From Pseudomonadota bacterium (GTDB lineage: Bacteria > Pseudomonadota > Alphaproteobacteria > Rhizobiales > Devosiaceae): DNA of 14,469 nt. Positions 5,908-12,594 of the stretch are shown here, piece by piece. The notes under the pieces were generated by a model that was not told the origin of the DNA, ran no database searches, and worked only from the letters and a program-made list of their open reading frames with translations. Both the position numbers and the translations under genes were made by a program. How positions within the stretch are numbered: position 1 is the stretch's first letter; every line of letters begins with the position of its first letter. The stretch is from assembly GCA_023436745.1 (NCBI GenBank), contig JAEZHZ010000292.1:1-14469 (forward strand), in the 5' to 3' direction.

Positions 5908-8213
5908 CAGAACGCCCCCTTGATCCCGATGGACCCCGCAACCGACGGGTCTCGTCCATTGCTGGCGAGATGGAGTGAGGCGGATATGGCGAGGGAGTCG
6001 TTGATCTGGTGATCAAGTTCCGCGCCCACCCGGGCCCATGTCTGGCCATAGCTGCCACCGCCGAGGGAGAAGTCGAACAGCCCCTGGACCGAGCCGGTTG
6101 CGGCAGGTGCGGCGCCTGTCCGGTGTGCGACTTCGAAAGTGGTGCTCAGCCGTGTCTGGCTCGAGAACTCGGTGATCGCCGTCAGCCCGAGGCGGAGATC
6201 GCTGGTCCCCAGCGACTGGGCGTTGAACACCGCCGGGAACGGCCCGCCGCTTTCGGTGTAGCCGTTTACATGCAGGTGCCCGAAGCTCACCGACGCCCAT
6301 GGATTGAGGCTGGTGCTGCCGATCGTCGCCGCTTCCAGCCAGTCGGCGCGCACCCGCACCACGCCACCCGTCACCTGCGTGCGGCCGCTCGACACCGCCG
6401 TCCCCGCCCCATTGCTGTAGGCCCGTTCGATCTCGGCACCCCAGCCGCCGATCATGCCGGTGACCGACAGCAGTAATGGCGTGCCGTCCGGCTGCCAGTC
6501 GATCTCGCTGAGCAGGTACTGGCCCGCCATCCGCGCCGATCCACCCAGCGCCAGCGATTGCCAGCTGCTGCTGGTGCCGACCGAGGCGCCGATCCGCACA
6601 TTGCCGCCAGCCAGGTCCGCACACGCCCCCGCTTCCGCAAGGGCCAGCCCGGTATTGGACGCACCATGATGGGCAAGGTCCCCCGTCGCCCAGGCGCACA
6701 TGTCCCCGCTCAGCGATGGTGTGAGCATCAGCGGCCGGTGGTGCGCGCCGTTCATCGGCAGCCATGTCAGGAACTCGCCCGCATTGGCGATCCCCGCCGC
6801 AGAATAGAGCGTCGCATGATACTCGGCGACATCCATAATCCCCGACACACCACCGCCCGGTGGCGGGTTTACCGGCGGCGGATCTTCACCCGGAGGTGGC
6901 TCTTCACCCGGAGGTGGCTCTTCACCCGGAGGCGGCTCTTCAACCGGAGGTGGTTCTTCGCCCGGAGGCGGTTCTTCGCCCGGAGGCGGTTCTTCTCCCA
7001 CCACGCGGGCAAGATAGGCCCGCGACTGCTCATTGCCATTGCTGTCGACATAGACCATGCGGCCGCCGACAATCCTGCCATCGTCAGAAATCGACGTGGC
7101 CGTCGCCAGCCGCTGGTCCCCGATCGCAACGTCATGTCGCGCCAGCCAGTCGGCGATTGATTCCATGCCGGCGTCCTCCGACCAGCGGAAAGCTATTTCG
7201 TGATCGCTTTCCGTGGTTGACGTTCCGACCGCCCAGATGCCATCGCGCGTTATGCTGCGGGCCCAGCTCTCCTGACCGCCCAGCGTGCCCATATCAAGCA
7301 TTTCCGGATTGTCGATGACACCATTGGTTGCGCCCTCCTTCCAGCGGAAGGCGCGTTCGCGACCATCAGCGTCGGCAGAGTGCCCCACGACCACGCTGCC
7401 ATCCGCCGAAACCGCATTGGCGACGGAATTTCCTATCGCGCCGGTGAGCGACCCAAGGCTTTGTGCCGCCGCGCCACCACCGCTCGCGAGCCCGTCGAGA
7501 TTCCAGCGAACAGCTAGCCCGGTCGTTGCGTCGGCGTCGCTATCGCCAACGGCAAAGCGACCATCGTGCGAAATGGCCCTCGCGTCCGTCTGGCCATTGC
7601 CACCAGCCAATGCGTCCAGCCGGTACATCTGATGATTGAACGGGACACCCTGATCCGTCCCCTCGATCCAGGCAAAGGCTCTGCTCATCCCAGTCTGCGT
7701 GCTACGCCCCACAACGCGCGTGCCATCGCCGGACACGCCTGAGGCATAACTTTGTGCCGCATCATTGGCGGGAAACAGTGTTCCGAGAGGAACAACCTCA
7801 ATCTCATTGTAATGCACGATCGTGCCGTAGTCGGCACGCATCAGCCATGCGCGATTATAACCCTCGGCGGTCCGGCCATAGCCGACAATGGCTGTACCCG
7901 CACCATTGATAGCCTGCGCAAAATTGTCATCGCCATCACTGCCAAATCGGGGCAGCCGCATGTCGAGATGTCCACCGGTGGCGCGCGCCACATGCCCATC
8001 AAAGGCGTCGTGGAACGCATTATAGAAATTGCTGATATAGAGAGACCCGTCAGCGCTCATCCCAAGAATCTCAGCGCCTCTGTGGTCGGTGACATCCCCC
8101 GCCGCCTCGACCCTAGGCGCTGTCACCAGCGCCGTCGTCGCCATCAGCATCCCCGCCAGCAGCCAATGTCCCTCTTTCCGCTTTCTTGCCGTACCAAGCG
8201 CCGCTAGCGACAT
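5907..8213 (-). CDS. HAF-repeat autotransporter (type V secretion) with proline-rich hinge
   Basis: 768 residues. An extended signal peptide about 1-38 has a charged start (ARKRKEGH) before the hydrophobic core and ends VEA-A. The passenger, about 45-400, contains at least six copies of the 'HAF' extracellular repeat: (A)xxIS-x-DG-xxxVG-x-S followed by AFRW-type strands, and one classic DMGTLGG. This suggests a beta-propeller-like fold. A hinge at about 407-455 is made of seven EEPPPG-type units. The C-terminal part, about 460-768, looks like an autotransporter outer-membrane beta-barrel: alternating strands and a terminal phenylalanine (IGIKGAF). ATG 8213 is preferred because GGGAGA (8221-8226) sits 7 bases upstream; the start at 8246 would place that site inside the gene. 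The passenger shows no catalytic motif, so adhesion or surface display is more likely than enzymatic action. The next gene is coupled by TGATG. Confidence 0.85.
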   Translation of the reverse strand: MSLAALGTARKRKEGHWLLAGMLMATTALVTAPRVEAAGDVTDHRGAEILGMSADGSLYISNFYNAFHDAFDGHVARATGGHLDMRLPRFGSDGDDNFAQAINGAGTAIVGYGRTAEGYNRAWLMRADYGTIVHYNEIEVVPLGTLFPANDAAQSYASGVSGDGTRVVGRSTQTGMSRAFAWIEGTDQGVPFNHQMYRLDALAGGNGQTDARAISHDGRFAVGDSDADATTGLAVRWNLDGLASGGGAAAQSLGSLTGAIGNSVANAVSADGSVVVGHSADADGRERAFRWKEGATNGVIDNPEMLDMGTLGGQESWARSITRDGIWAVGTSTTESDHEIAFRWSEDAGMESIADWLARHDVAIGDQRLATATSISDDGRIVGGRMVYVDSNGNEQSRAYLARVVGEEPPPGEEPPPGEEPPPVEEPPPGEEPPPGEEPPPGEDPPPVNPPPGGGVSGIMDVAEYHATLYSAAGIANAGEFLTWLPMNGAHHRPLMLTPSLSGDMCAWATGDLAHHGASNTGLALAEAGACADLAGGNVRIGASVGTSSSWQSLALGGSARMAGQYLLSEIDWQPDGTPLLLSVTGMIGGWGAEIERAYSNGAGTAVSSGRTQVTGGVVRVRADWLEAATIGSTSLNPWASVSFGHLHVNGYTESGGPFPAVFNAQSLGTSDLRLGLTAITEFSSQTRLSTTFEVAHRTGAAPAATGSVQGLFDFSLGGGSYGQTWARVGAELDHQINDSLAISASLHLASNGRDPSVAGSIGIKGAF
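6870..6995 (-). repeat. Seven tandem 18-bp units encoding the EEPPPG hinge
   Basis: Seven head-to-tail 18-bp units, each encoding EEPPPG or close variants (EEPPPV, EDPPPV). Units differ mostly at third codon positions (CCG/CCA, GGC/GGT, GAA/GAG). All are in frame, so gain or loss by slippage would change hinge length by six residues without a frameshift. It links the HAF passenger to the beta-barrel. Confidence 0.92.
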
Positions 8214-8233
8214 GTGAAAATCTCCCGAAAACA

Positions 8234-8258
8234 AAAGCCGGCCCACTGGACCGGCTTT
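8234..8258 (-). terminator. Hairpin with T-rich tail in the autotransporter leader
   Basis: AAAGCCGG (8251-8258 read on minus) and CCGGCTTT (8241-8234 on minus) form a perfect 8-bp stem with a 9-base loop. Reading on the minus strand it is followed by TGTTTT. It lies 55-79 bp after the AraC-type gene stop and only 7 bp before the ribosome site of the autotransporter gene. It could be the terminator of the regulator gene, an attenuator of the autotransporter mRNA, or a 5' stabilising stem. Confidence 0.6.
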
Positions 8259-8312
8259 GCCAACTAGGAGACTGCAGCCCTCGCCTCAACGCGAGCGCCG
8301 CTTCATCAACAT

Positions 8313-9293
8313 TCAATCCCGGCGCACATAAGTCTCGCCGCCCTCAACGCGATAACTCCCCGGCGTCACACCAAACCGACGCCGGAACGCGGTCACGAAA
8401 TTGCTGACCTGTCCGTAGCCAAGTTCCCAGGCCAGCTGCTTGAGCGGCATGGTTGAGCCCTCCTCCAGTGCCCGTCGCGCCGCATCCAGTCGCGCATCGC
8501 GCAGATAGGCAAAGGCGGTCATGCCGTAGACAGCCCGAAACCCTCGATTAAGCCGCTTGGCCGGTAGCCCCACCTCGCTGGCCAGCGTTTCAAGGTCCGG
8601 CGGATCGCGCAGGTCGAACAACAGCCGGTCCCGCGCCATGCGCACCTTGGCCAGCTCGCGCGCATTGAGCGGACTTTCTTCCGAACTGTCGCCGAAGACG
8701 GCCATCTGGTGCGCCAAGAGCTCCAGAACCTTTGCCTGGCGGAACAACTTTTGCATCGTTCCCCCATATGGCGATCGCAGCAAGGTATGTCCCAGCGCCC
8801 GGATCGCCGTGGGCAATGGCGTCATGTCGGAGATATCATCAAGGCGGCCCTCCAGAGCACCCCTGATCAGGTCTGGTGGCGCACTATCCTCTCCCAGAAA
8901 ATCCAGCGCTTCTTCCTCGAGCCGGAGGCTGACATTGCGCCATCCGCGCTCTGCGTCGATCTCATAGCGAACCCCCCGGTCGATCGGCGAAAGAACATAG
9001 AAGCGTCCGTCGTCGCGCCACATCTGGTCACCGCAACCTTCGAGCGTCATGGTGCCTCGGCTCGACAGCATCGTGCCGAGAATGATGCGCCCGCGTTTGG
9101 GTGCCCCGCCCTCCACCTCGATATTGAACCTCGTGTGCCCAGCGGCTTCACCGCGATAGAGCCATATCCCGGGCAGCACCTGCGTCTCCTCGAGGAACGC
9201 GCGGGCCTCCCCGTGGCGGAAACCCAGCCGCTCGCGCGCGCTGAAATTCCCCGTCACCGAGCAGTTGCCGCTCGAAAACAACCACTCGGCCAT
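8313..9293 (-). CDS. AraC-family transcriptional regulator (PchR-like)
   Basis: 326 residues from ATG 9293. The N-terminal two thirds is a ligand-sensing region of the PchR-like type: GIWLYRGEAAGHTRFNIEVEGG, then a WRNVSLRLEEEALDFLG block and QAKVLELLAHQM. The last ~100 residues hold the double helix-turn-helix: PDLETLASEVGLPAKRLNRGFRAVYG with AYLRDARLDAARR, and then LAWELGYGQVSNFVTAFRRRFGVTPGSYR, which fits the AraC signature. PchR itself controls siderophore genes, but nothing in this window is a siderophore gene. The ligand is unknown. The likeliest target is the adjacent downstream autotransporter, an inference from position. A TTG start at 9350 with GGAG just upstream is an alternative giving 345 residues; the added 19 residues do not resemble the family. 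Confidence 0.88.
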   Translation of the reverse strand: MAEWLFSSGNCSVTGNFSARERLGFRHGEARAFLEETQVLPGIWLYRGEAAGHTRFNIEVEGGAPKRGRIILGTMLSSRGTMTLEGCGDQMWRDDGRFYVLSPIDRGVRYEIDAERGWRNVSLRLEEEALDFLGEDSAPPDLIRGALEGRLDDISDMTPLPTAIRALGHTLLRSPYGGTMQKLFRQAKVLELLAHQMAVFGDSSEESPLNARELAKVRMARDRLLFDLRDPPDLETLASEVGLPAKRLNRGFRAVYGMTAFAYLRDARLDAARRALEEGSTMPLKQLAWELGYGQVSNFVTAFRRRFGVTPGSYRVEGGETYVRRD

Positions 9294-9381
9294 TCGCACC
9301 CCCAAGGTCCGGAAGGCGTGCAAACTTGGTGCAAATCCGAGTTGTGTCAAGTGTCTCCATTTGTCACGACTATGTCCGCCA

Positions 9382-9753
9382 TCACCTGAGAACCGGGAAC
9401 ACTGCTCGAATTCTGTCCTCCCGCAGCCACAGCGCCAGCCAGACTGCGAGACCGAGGTAGATGCTGAACAATGTGTGGCTGAACATCGGGTTATCCACCC
9501 TCAGATTGGCCGCCAGCGATCCGCCCAGCAGTGCCGTGGTGAGCACCCCTCCCAGAAGCGCGGTCTGCGGGATCAGGAACAGCACCATGCAGCCGAGTTC
9601 GATCAGCCCGATCAGCAACAGGTACTTGAGTGGCCAGCCCACCACCTCCATCGGCTCGATGGCCGCCTCCAGCGCCAGCAGCTTCGGCACCGATGATGCC
9701 GCCACAAGAAACAGCGCTACCAGCCCGCTCAGCACCCAACCCGCGATCTTCAT
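9382..9753 (-). CDS. DoxX-like small membrane protein
   Basis: 123 residues with four predicted membrane helices: about 5-25, 43-62, 66-84 and 94-112. The segment YLLLIGLIELGCMVLFLIPQTALLGGVLTTALLGGSLAANLR is typical of the DoxX-like (DoxX_2/DUF6644-type) group, followed by the HTLFSIYLGLAVW helix. The biochemical role of these small proteins is poorly defined. The start is ATG 9753 with a strong GGGGAGG ribosome site. It lies 83 bp downstream of the DUF1003 gene and about 90 bp upstream of the AraC-type gene (31 bp if the TTG start is used), all on the minus strand. Read-through among these genes is possible, since I see no strong terminator between them. In some genomes DoxX-like genes sit next to AraC-type regulators. 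Confidence 0.85.
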   Translation of the reverse strand: MKIAGWVLSGLVALFLVAASSVPKLLALEAAIEPMEVVGWPLKYLLLIGLIELGCMVLFLIPQTALLGGVLTTALLGGSLAANLRVDNPMFSHTLFSIYLGLAVWLALWLREDRIRAVFPVLR

Positions 9754-9836
9754 GTCGTCCTCCCCGACGGCCCAATGCCGCCAATACCGGAGCGACGAGG
9801 CTCACCCACGGATTTCGACAGTTCCGCAACAACAGG

Positions 9837-10400
9837 TCAGTCGGGCTGTGGTCCTTCGGTGGCCCTGGTCTCGGCGTTCGCCAGCTGGTGCATCACCTCG
9901 GCAGGATCGACCTCCCGCTTCAGGTCCTCGATCTCCGGATCCGGTTCGGTGCGCACGCCGAGCTTTTCGGCGATGCCATCCACCAGCATCAGTAGCCGCG
10001 TGGTTTCGTGCTCGTTGAGCAGGCTGATCTGCAGGTCGAGATCTGCCCGCAGGTCATCCTGCGCGGCCATGCGGTTCTGGTTGATCAGCACGAAGGTGGA
10101 CAGGAAGATCGCTTCCACCGAGGCCGCCATCGCCAGAACCACCAGCGACGGATCCCATGGCGGCAGGATCGGGAGCAACCCGATATTGATCAGGATCCAG
10201 CCGCCGAACAGCACCAGGTGGATGTAGACGAACATCATGCTGCCGGCGAACTTGCTGATCGCCCCGGCCACGCGGCTCTCGAGCGAAGCGGCCCGCTCCC
10301 GCTCCTGCCGGTCCGCGAGAATGCCCTGGATGTTGCGGGCGAGCGTGCTGTTCGCCTCAGCCGGCCCCTCCCCGCCTGTCCCCTGTTCCGGATCCGACAT
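9837..10400 (-). CDS. DUF1003-family membrane protein
   Basis: 187 residues. Residues 1-48 are soluble and charged. Two close membrane helices follow (about 50-75, MMFVYIHLVLFGGWILINIG; about 85-103, LVVLAMAASVEAIFLSTFV). A cytoplasmic acidic tail starts at LINQNRMAAQDDLRADLDLQISLLNEHE. The second helix plus the QNR motif is the DUF1003 hallmark. The biochemical role of the family is unknown. ATG 10400 is chosen because GGAGG lies 5 bases upstream; a GTG two codons earlier is possible but overlaps that site. The last 35 residues are rich in Glu/Asp/Pro. A near-consensus EcfG-type promoter sits right upstream (10422-10446), so stress induction is plausible. Confidence 0.88.
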   Translation of the reverse strand: MSDPEQGTGGEGPAEANSTLARNIQGILADRQERERAASLESRVAGAISKFAGSMMFVYIHLVLFGGWILINIGLLPILPPWDPSLVVLAMAASVEAIFLSTFVLINQNRMAAQDDLRADLDLQISLLNEHETTRLLMLVDGIAEKLGVRTEPDPEIEDLKREVDPAEVMHQLANAETRATEGPQPD

Positions 10401-10421
10401 GTGCACCTCCTGCGGCCCCTC

Positions 10422-10446
10422 AACGGCAGTCCGGTTGTTTCGTTGC
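10422..10446 (-). promoter_or_regulatory. Near-consensus EcfG-type promoter of the DUF1003 gene
   Basis: On the minus strand GCAAC (10446-10442), a 16-base spacer and CGTT (10425-10422). The -10 element and spacing fit the EcfG consensus, and the -35 differs from GGAAC at one position. The start of transcription would be near 10413, only a few bases before the ribosome site, which is tight. Weaker than the other two sites of this kind in the window. Confidence 0.3.
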
Positions 10447-10504
10447 CCCTCGCACGCCGGGGGCGTGACGTGGCGGGCGCCGGCACGACACGTCCCTCCC
10501 CCCT

Positions 10505-10562
10505 GGCGCCGCCACAGTTCGCCCCTCCCCCGCTGGCGGGGGAGGCTGGGTGGGGGTGGCGC
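10505..10562. repeat. G/C-rich stem-loop intergenic repeat
   Basis: A perfect core dyad CCTCCCCCGC (10524-10533) / GCGGGGGAGG (10536-10545) lies within a looser outer dyad of GGCGCCGCCAC (10505-10515) and the GTGGGGGTGGCGCC stretch ending at 10562. Related C-rich/G-rich stem-loops are commonly dispersed between genes in alphaproteobacteria. A degenerate copy (CTCCCCCTTCACGGGAAGG) lies near 10612. Confidence 0.65.
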
Positions 10563-10684
10563 CGCGGTCGCAGCACTTCTCCATCAGTGGAGGCCGTCCG
10601 TCGCTTCGGTCCCTCCCCCTTCACGGGAAGGCCAGTGGTGGAACTCACCACGCATCGTGCCAAATCCCCCACTCATTCAACCCG

Positions 10685-10702
10685 CCCACTCAAACAAGTG
10701 GG
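10685..10702. promoter_or_regulatory. Short dyad upstream of the oxidase-like gene
   Basis: CCCACT (10685-10690) and AGTGGG (10697-10702) form a perfect 6-bp dyad with a 6-base centre. CCCACTCA also occurs as a direct repeat at 10668 and 10685. It lies about 80 bp before the start at 10784, a position suitable for a repressor or activator site. The binding protein is unknown. Confidence 0.3.
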
Positions 10703-10783
10703 AACTTCCTGCAGAAGGGGTAATACTGGTGTGCCGCTGAAGTCGGGAACAACCCTGCCGGCGGCCCTGGGGAGAAAACGAAC

Positions 10784-11188
10784 ATGCCATCCGTGTCACA
10801 TCTGTTCTTTCGCGCCGGAATACTGTTCCTGCTTGTCGGCATCGGACTGGGTCTCGCCATGTCGATCACCCAGGTGCACGACGTCATCGGCGCCCATGCG
10901 CACATCAACCTTCTCGGCTGGGTCACCAGTGCCCTCTTCGGCGGGTACTACGCGCTCAACCCGGCCAAGGCCGAAGGCCTGCTGCCGCGCGTCCATTTCT
11001 GGCTCTACACGGCAGGTGTCGCGGTGATGAGCGTCTCGCTCTACCTGCTGCTCAAGCAGACTCCGGGCATGGAGCCCTTGGTCGCCGCCGGCTCGCTGAT
11101 CACCGCTGTCGGGGTGCTCATCGGTGCGTGGGTCATCTTCGCTCCCGCCGGCAGCGGCGCGACCACCCGCATCCTGCCGGCCGAGTAG
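10784..11188 (+). CDS. Small four-helix membrane protein resembling a heme-copper oxidase subunit I fragment
   Basis: 134 residues with four predicted membrane helices (about 9-27, 38-57, 68-88, 97-116). Helix two is preceded by GAHAHINLLGWV (36-47), with two histidines (H38, H40) in a setting like the heme-ligand helix of CcoN/NorB-type oxidases. H32 also precedes it. Short proteins of this type are often labelled 'cytochrome-c oxidase', but they are far too small for a catalytic subunit and lack the other ligand helices. They may bind heme or be a relic family fold. Start ATG 10784 has GGGGAGAAA about 10 bases upstream. It stands alone and converges on the SDR gene with 6 bp between stop codons. 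Confidence 0.75.
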   Translation: MPSVSHLFFRAGILFLLVGIGLGLAMSITQVHDVIGAHAHINLLGWVTSALFGGYYALNPAKAEGLLPRVHFWLYTAGVAVMSVSLYLLLKQTPGMEPLVAAGSLITAVGVLIGAWVIFAPAGSGATTRILPAE

Positions 11189-11194
11189 GCCCGC

Positions 11195-11956
11195 CTAGCC
11201 GCGGTTGGACATCATCCGGATCAGGTTCGGAAAGGCGCGGTAGGCGAGTTCGATCAGCTTGCCGCGCCCTGGATAATTGATCTCTCGGCCCTTCCTGAAT
11301 GCACGGTCGACGGAGTCGACCACTGCCTCGGGCGTGACGATCTGGGCGAGCCAGTCGTGGCCGGGCTTGAGCAGTTCCGGCCCGCCGTCCTGCACCTGCT
11401 CGAGCAGTGGGGTGTCGACCGCGGGCGGACAGACGAGCTGGAAACGCACGCCCTTCCCCCGGTTCTCGCTCATCAGGACCCGGGCATAGTGGTTCACGGC
11501 CGCCTTGGTTGCTCCATAGGCCCCGAAGCGGTCGATGGGCACGATGCCCGCGGTCGAACCGTAGATGACCACGTCACCACGGCCCCGGCCCAGCATCAGC
11601 GGCACCACGATGCTCGTGATGTTCACCGTGCCCCCATAGTTGATCTCCATCACCTGCCTGATCTTCGCCGCCGGGCTTTCGAGCAGCGCCCCGCCGGGCA
11701 TGATGGCGGCGCACACGATCAGCCGCTCGATTGGCCCGGTGTCGCGCTCGACCTCGGCGACGATCTCCGCCAGCCGGTCGTAGTCCGTGACATCGCAGCC
11801 GAACGGCACCAGCCGGGCGTGCTGCGCGGCGAGCTCGTTCAGTGCATTCATGTTGCGGTCGAGAACGGCCACCCGCTCTCCAGCCGCCGCGAGCCGGATG
11901 GCGTGCAGCCTGCCGATCCCGCTGGCACCACCGGTGATGAGCGTGGCGCCCGTCAT
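11195..11956 (-). CDS. Short-chain dehydrogenase/reductase (SDR) 1
   Basis: 253 residues, classical SDR. Cofactor motif TGGASGIG (8-15); an aspartate ends the second strand (LDRN, D33), which favours NAD(H). CDVTD (54-58), N106, S134 (YGSTAG) and the Y147-x3-K151 pair (YGATK) give the complete Asn-Ser-Tyr-Lys catalytic set. One oddity is that the usual NNAG after strand four is replaced by VCAAIM (81-86). The C-terminal tail (GKLIELAYRAFPNLIRMMSNRG) resembles SDRs acting on hydrophobic substrates such as lipids or steroids, but the substrate is unknown. It starts 2 bp after the stop of the GXWXG/DUF4334 gene, so the two form an operon. Confidence 0.92.
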   Translation of the reverse strand: MTGATLITGGASGIGRLHAIRLAAAGERVAVLDRNMNALNELAAQHARLVPFGCDVTDYDRLAEIVAEVERDTGPIERLIVCAAIMPGGALLESPAAKIRQVMEINYGGTVNITSIVVPLMLGRGRGDVVIYGSTAGIVPIDRFGAYGATKAAVNHYARVLMSENRGKGVRFQLVCPPAVDTPLLEQVQDGGPELLKPGHDWLAQIVTPEAVVDSVDRAFRKGREINYPGRGKLIELAYRAFPNLIRMMSNRG

Positions 11957-11958
11957 CG

Positions 11959-12498
11959 CTACAGCCTTATCTCGATCGGGGTGTCGTCGCGCTCCAGCCA
12001 GAACGCATATGGACCGGGCACGCCCTTGAGGTCCATGATGCCCAGCATGCGCCGGTCGTCGATCCGGGCGAAATGGTCGAAGATCGGCTTGTTGTCATAG
12101 GCCATGGTGCCCGTCGATCGCCCCCTGAACTCGATCATCCTCATGCGGGCCTTGGATGACCGCGTCTGCAGCACCGGCCGTGCCATCGCCATCATCGGCC
12201 CCAGTATCGGTGACCTCGGTAGTGGCATGGTCAGCGGCACGAGTTTCGGGTCCACCGCATAGAGGGACTTCCTGCCCGCCCCGTAGAACAGCAGCGGATG
12301 CACCCGGTCGGGGCTTTCGAACAGCTTGCCATACCACCCGGTGGGCTCAAGCAGGCCATCCAGCAGGTGGCCTGTCCGGATTTCGAACCCCCGCCACCGT
12401 CCCAGCATGAAATCGGGATCGGTCGGCGGCAGGCCGTCGAAGCACAGGAGAGCCTCTTCCGGGCTGGCCTCGCGACGCGAGAGAATCTGTTCGATCAT
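11959..12498 (-). CDS. GXWXG / DUF4334 domain protein
   Basis: 179 residues from ATG 12498. The N-terminal GXWXG domain (about 20-70) shows GRWRG at 33-37 and then EIRTGHLLDGLLEPTGWYGKLF. The C-terminal DUF4334 domain (about 120-179) shows RMRMIEFRGRSTGTMAYDNKPIFDHFARID and MLGIMDLKG, both fitting the family. Length and domain order are normal. The two domains are always found together; they are predicted to be cytosolic and of unknown function. The start has GGGAC just upstream. A GTG at 12549 would add 17 residues that do not fit the family. It is the first gene of a two-gene operon with the SDR, which suggests the two share a substrate. It is divergent from the manganese catalase across about 150 bp. 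Confidence 0.88.
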   Translation of the reverse strand: MIEQILSRREASPEEALLCFDGLPPTDPDFMLGRWRGFEIRTGHLLDGLLEPTGWYGKLFESPDRVHPLLFYGAGRKSLYAVDPKLVPLTMPLPRSPILGPMMAMARPVLQTRSSKARMRMIEFRGRSTGTMAYDNKPIFDHFARIDDRRMLGIMDLKGVPGPYAFWLERDDTPIEIRL

Positions 12499-12594
12499 GA
12501 TGGTCCCGTGACTTTCGCAGCAATGCCGTACCGGCTCCCCGGATGACACTGCGGTAACTTAGGCGAACCCGGAGCCGCCAACGATCCCCACCAT

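Larger units (their letters stand above)
10401..10783. other. Divergent intergenic region with G/C-rich dyads
   Basis: This 383-bp gap separates the DUF1003 gene (minus) from the oxidase-like gene (plus). It contains the near-consensus EcfG site, a G/C-rich dyad repeat at 10505-10562 with a degenerate second copy at about 10611-10630, and a short CCCACT/AGTGGG dyad at 10685-10702. No convincing gene is present; open frames here have biased, low-complexity translations. Confidence 0.7.

Noticed and set aside
6870..6995. CRISPR-like array
   Set aside because: Units are contiguous 18-bp coding repeats without spacers and lie in frame within the autotransporter gene.
6558..7318. Open frames on the plus strand with RRWLFTRRW-like and HPEVALHPEA-like repeats
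   Set aside because: These are shadow translations of the EEPPPG hinge repeat in the opposite strand.
9322..9350. TTGACA on the minus strand as the -35 of the AraC-type gene
   Set aside because: No acceptable -10 hexamer at 16-18 bases. The TTG may instead be a start codon, which I kept only as an alternative.
10701..10750. GGAAC at 10701 and 10746 as EcfG promoters of the oxidase-like gene
   Set aside because: Neither has CGTT or GTT at the right distance.
11186..11197. TAGGC/GCCTA dyad spanning the two convergent stop codons as a terminator
   Set aside because: Both genes use TAG, so three of the five paired bases are forced; the remaining two pairs are easily chance.
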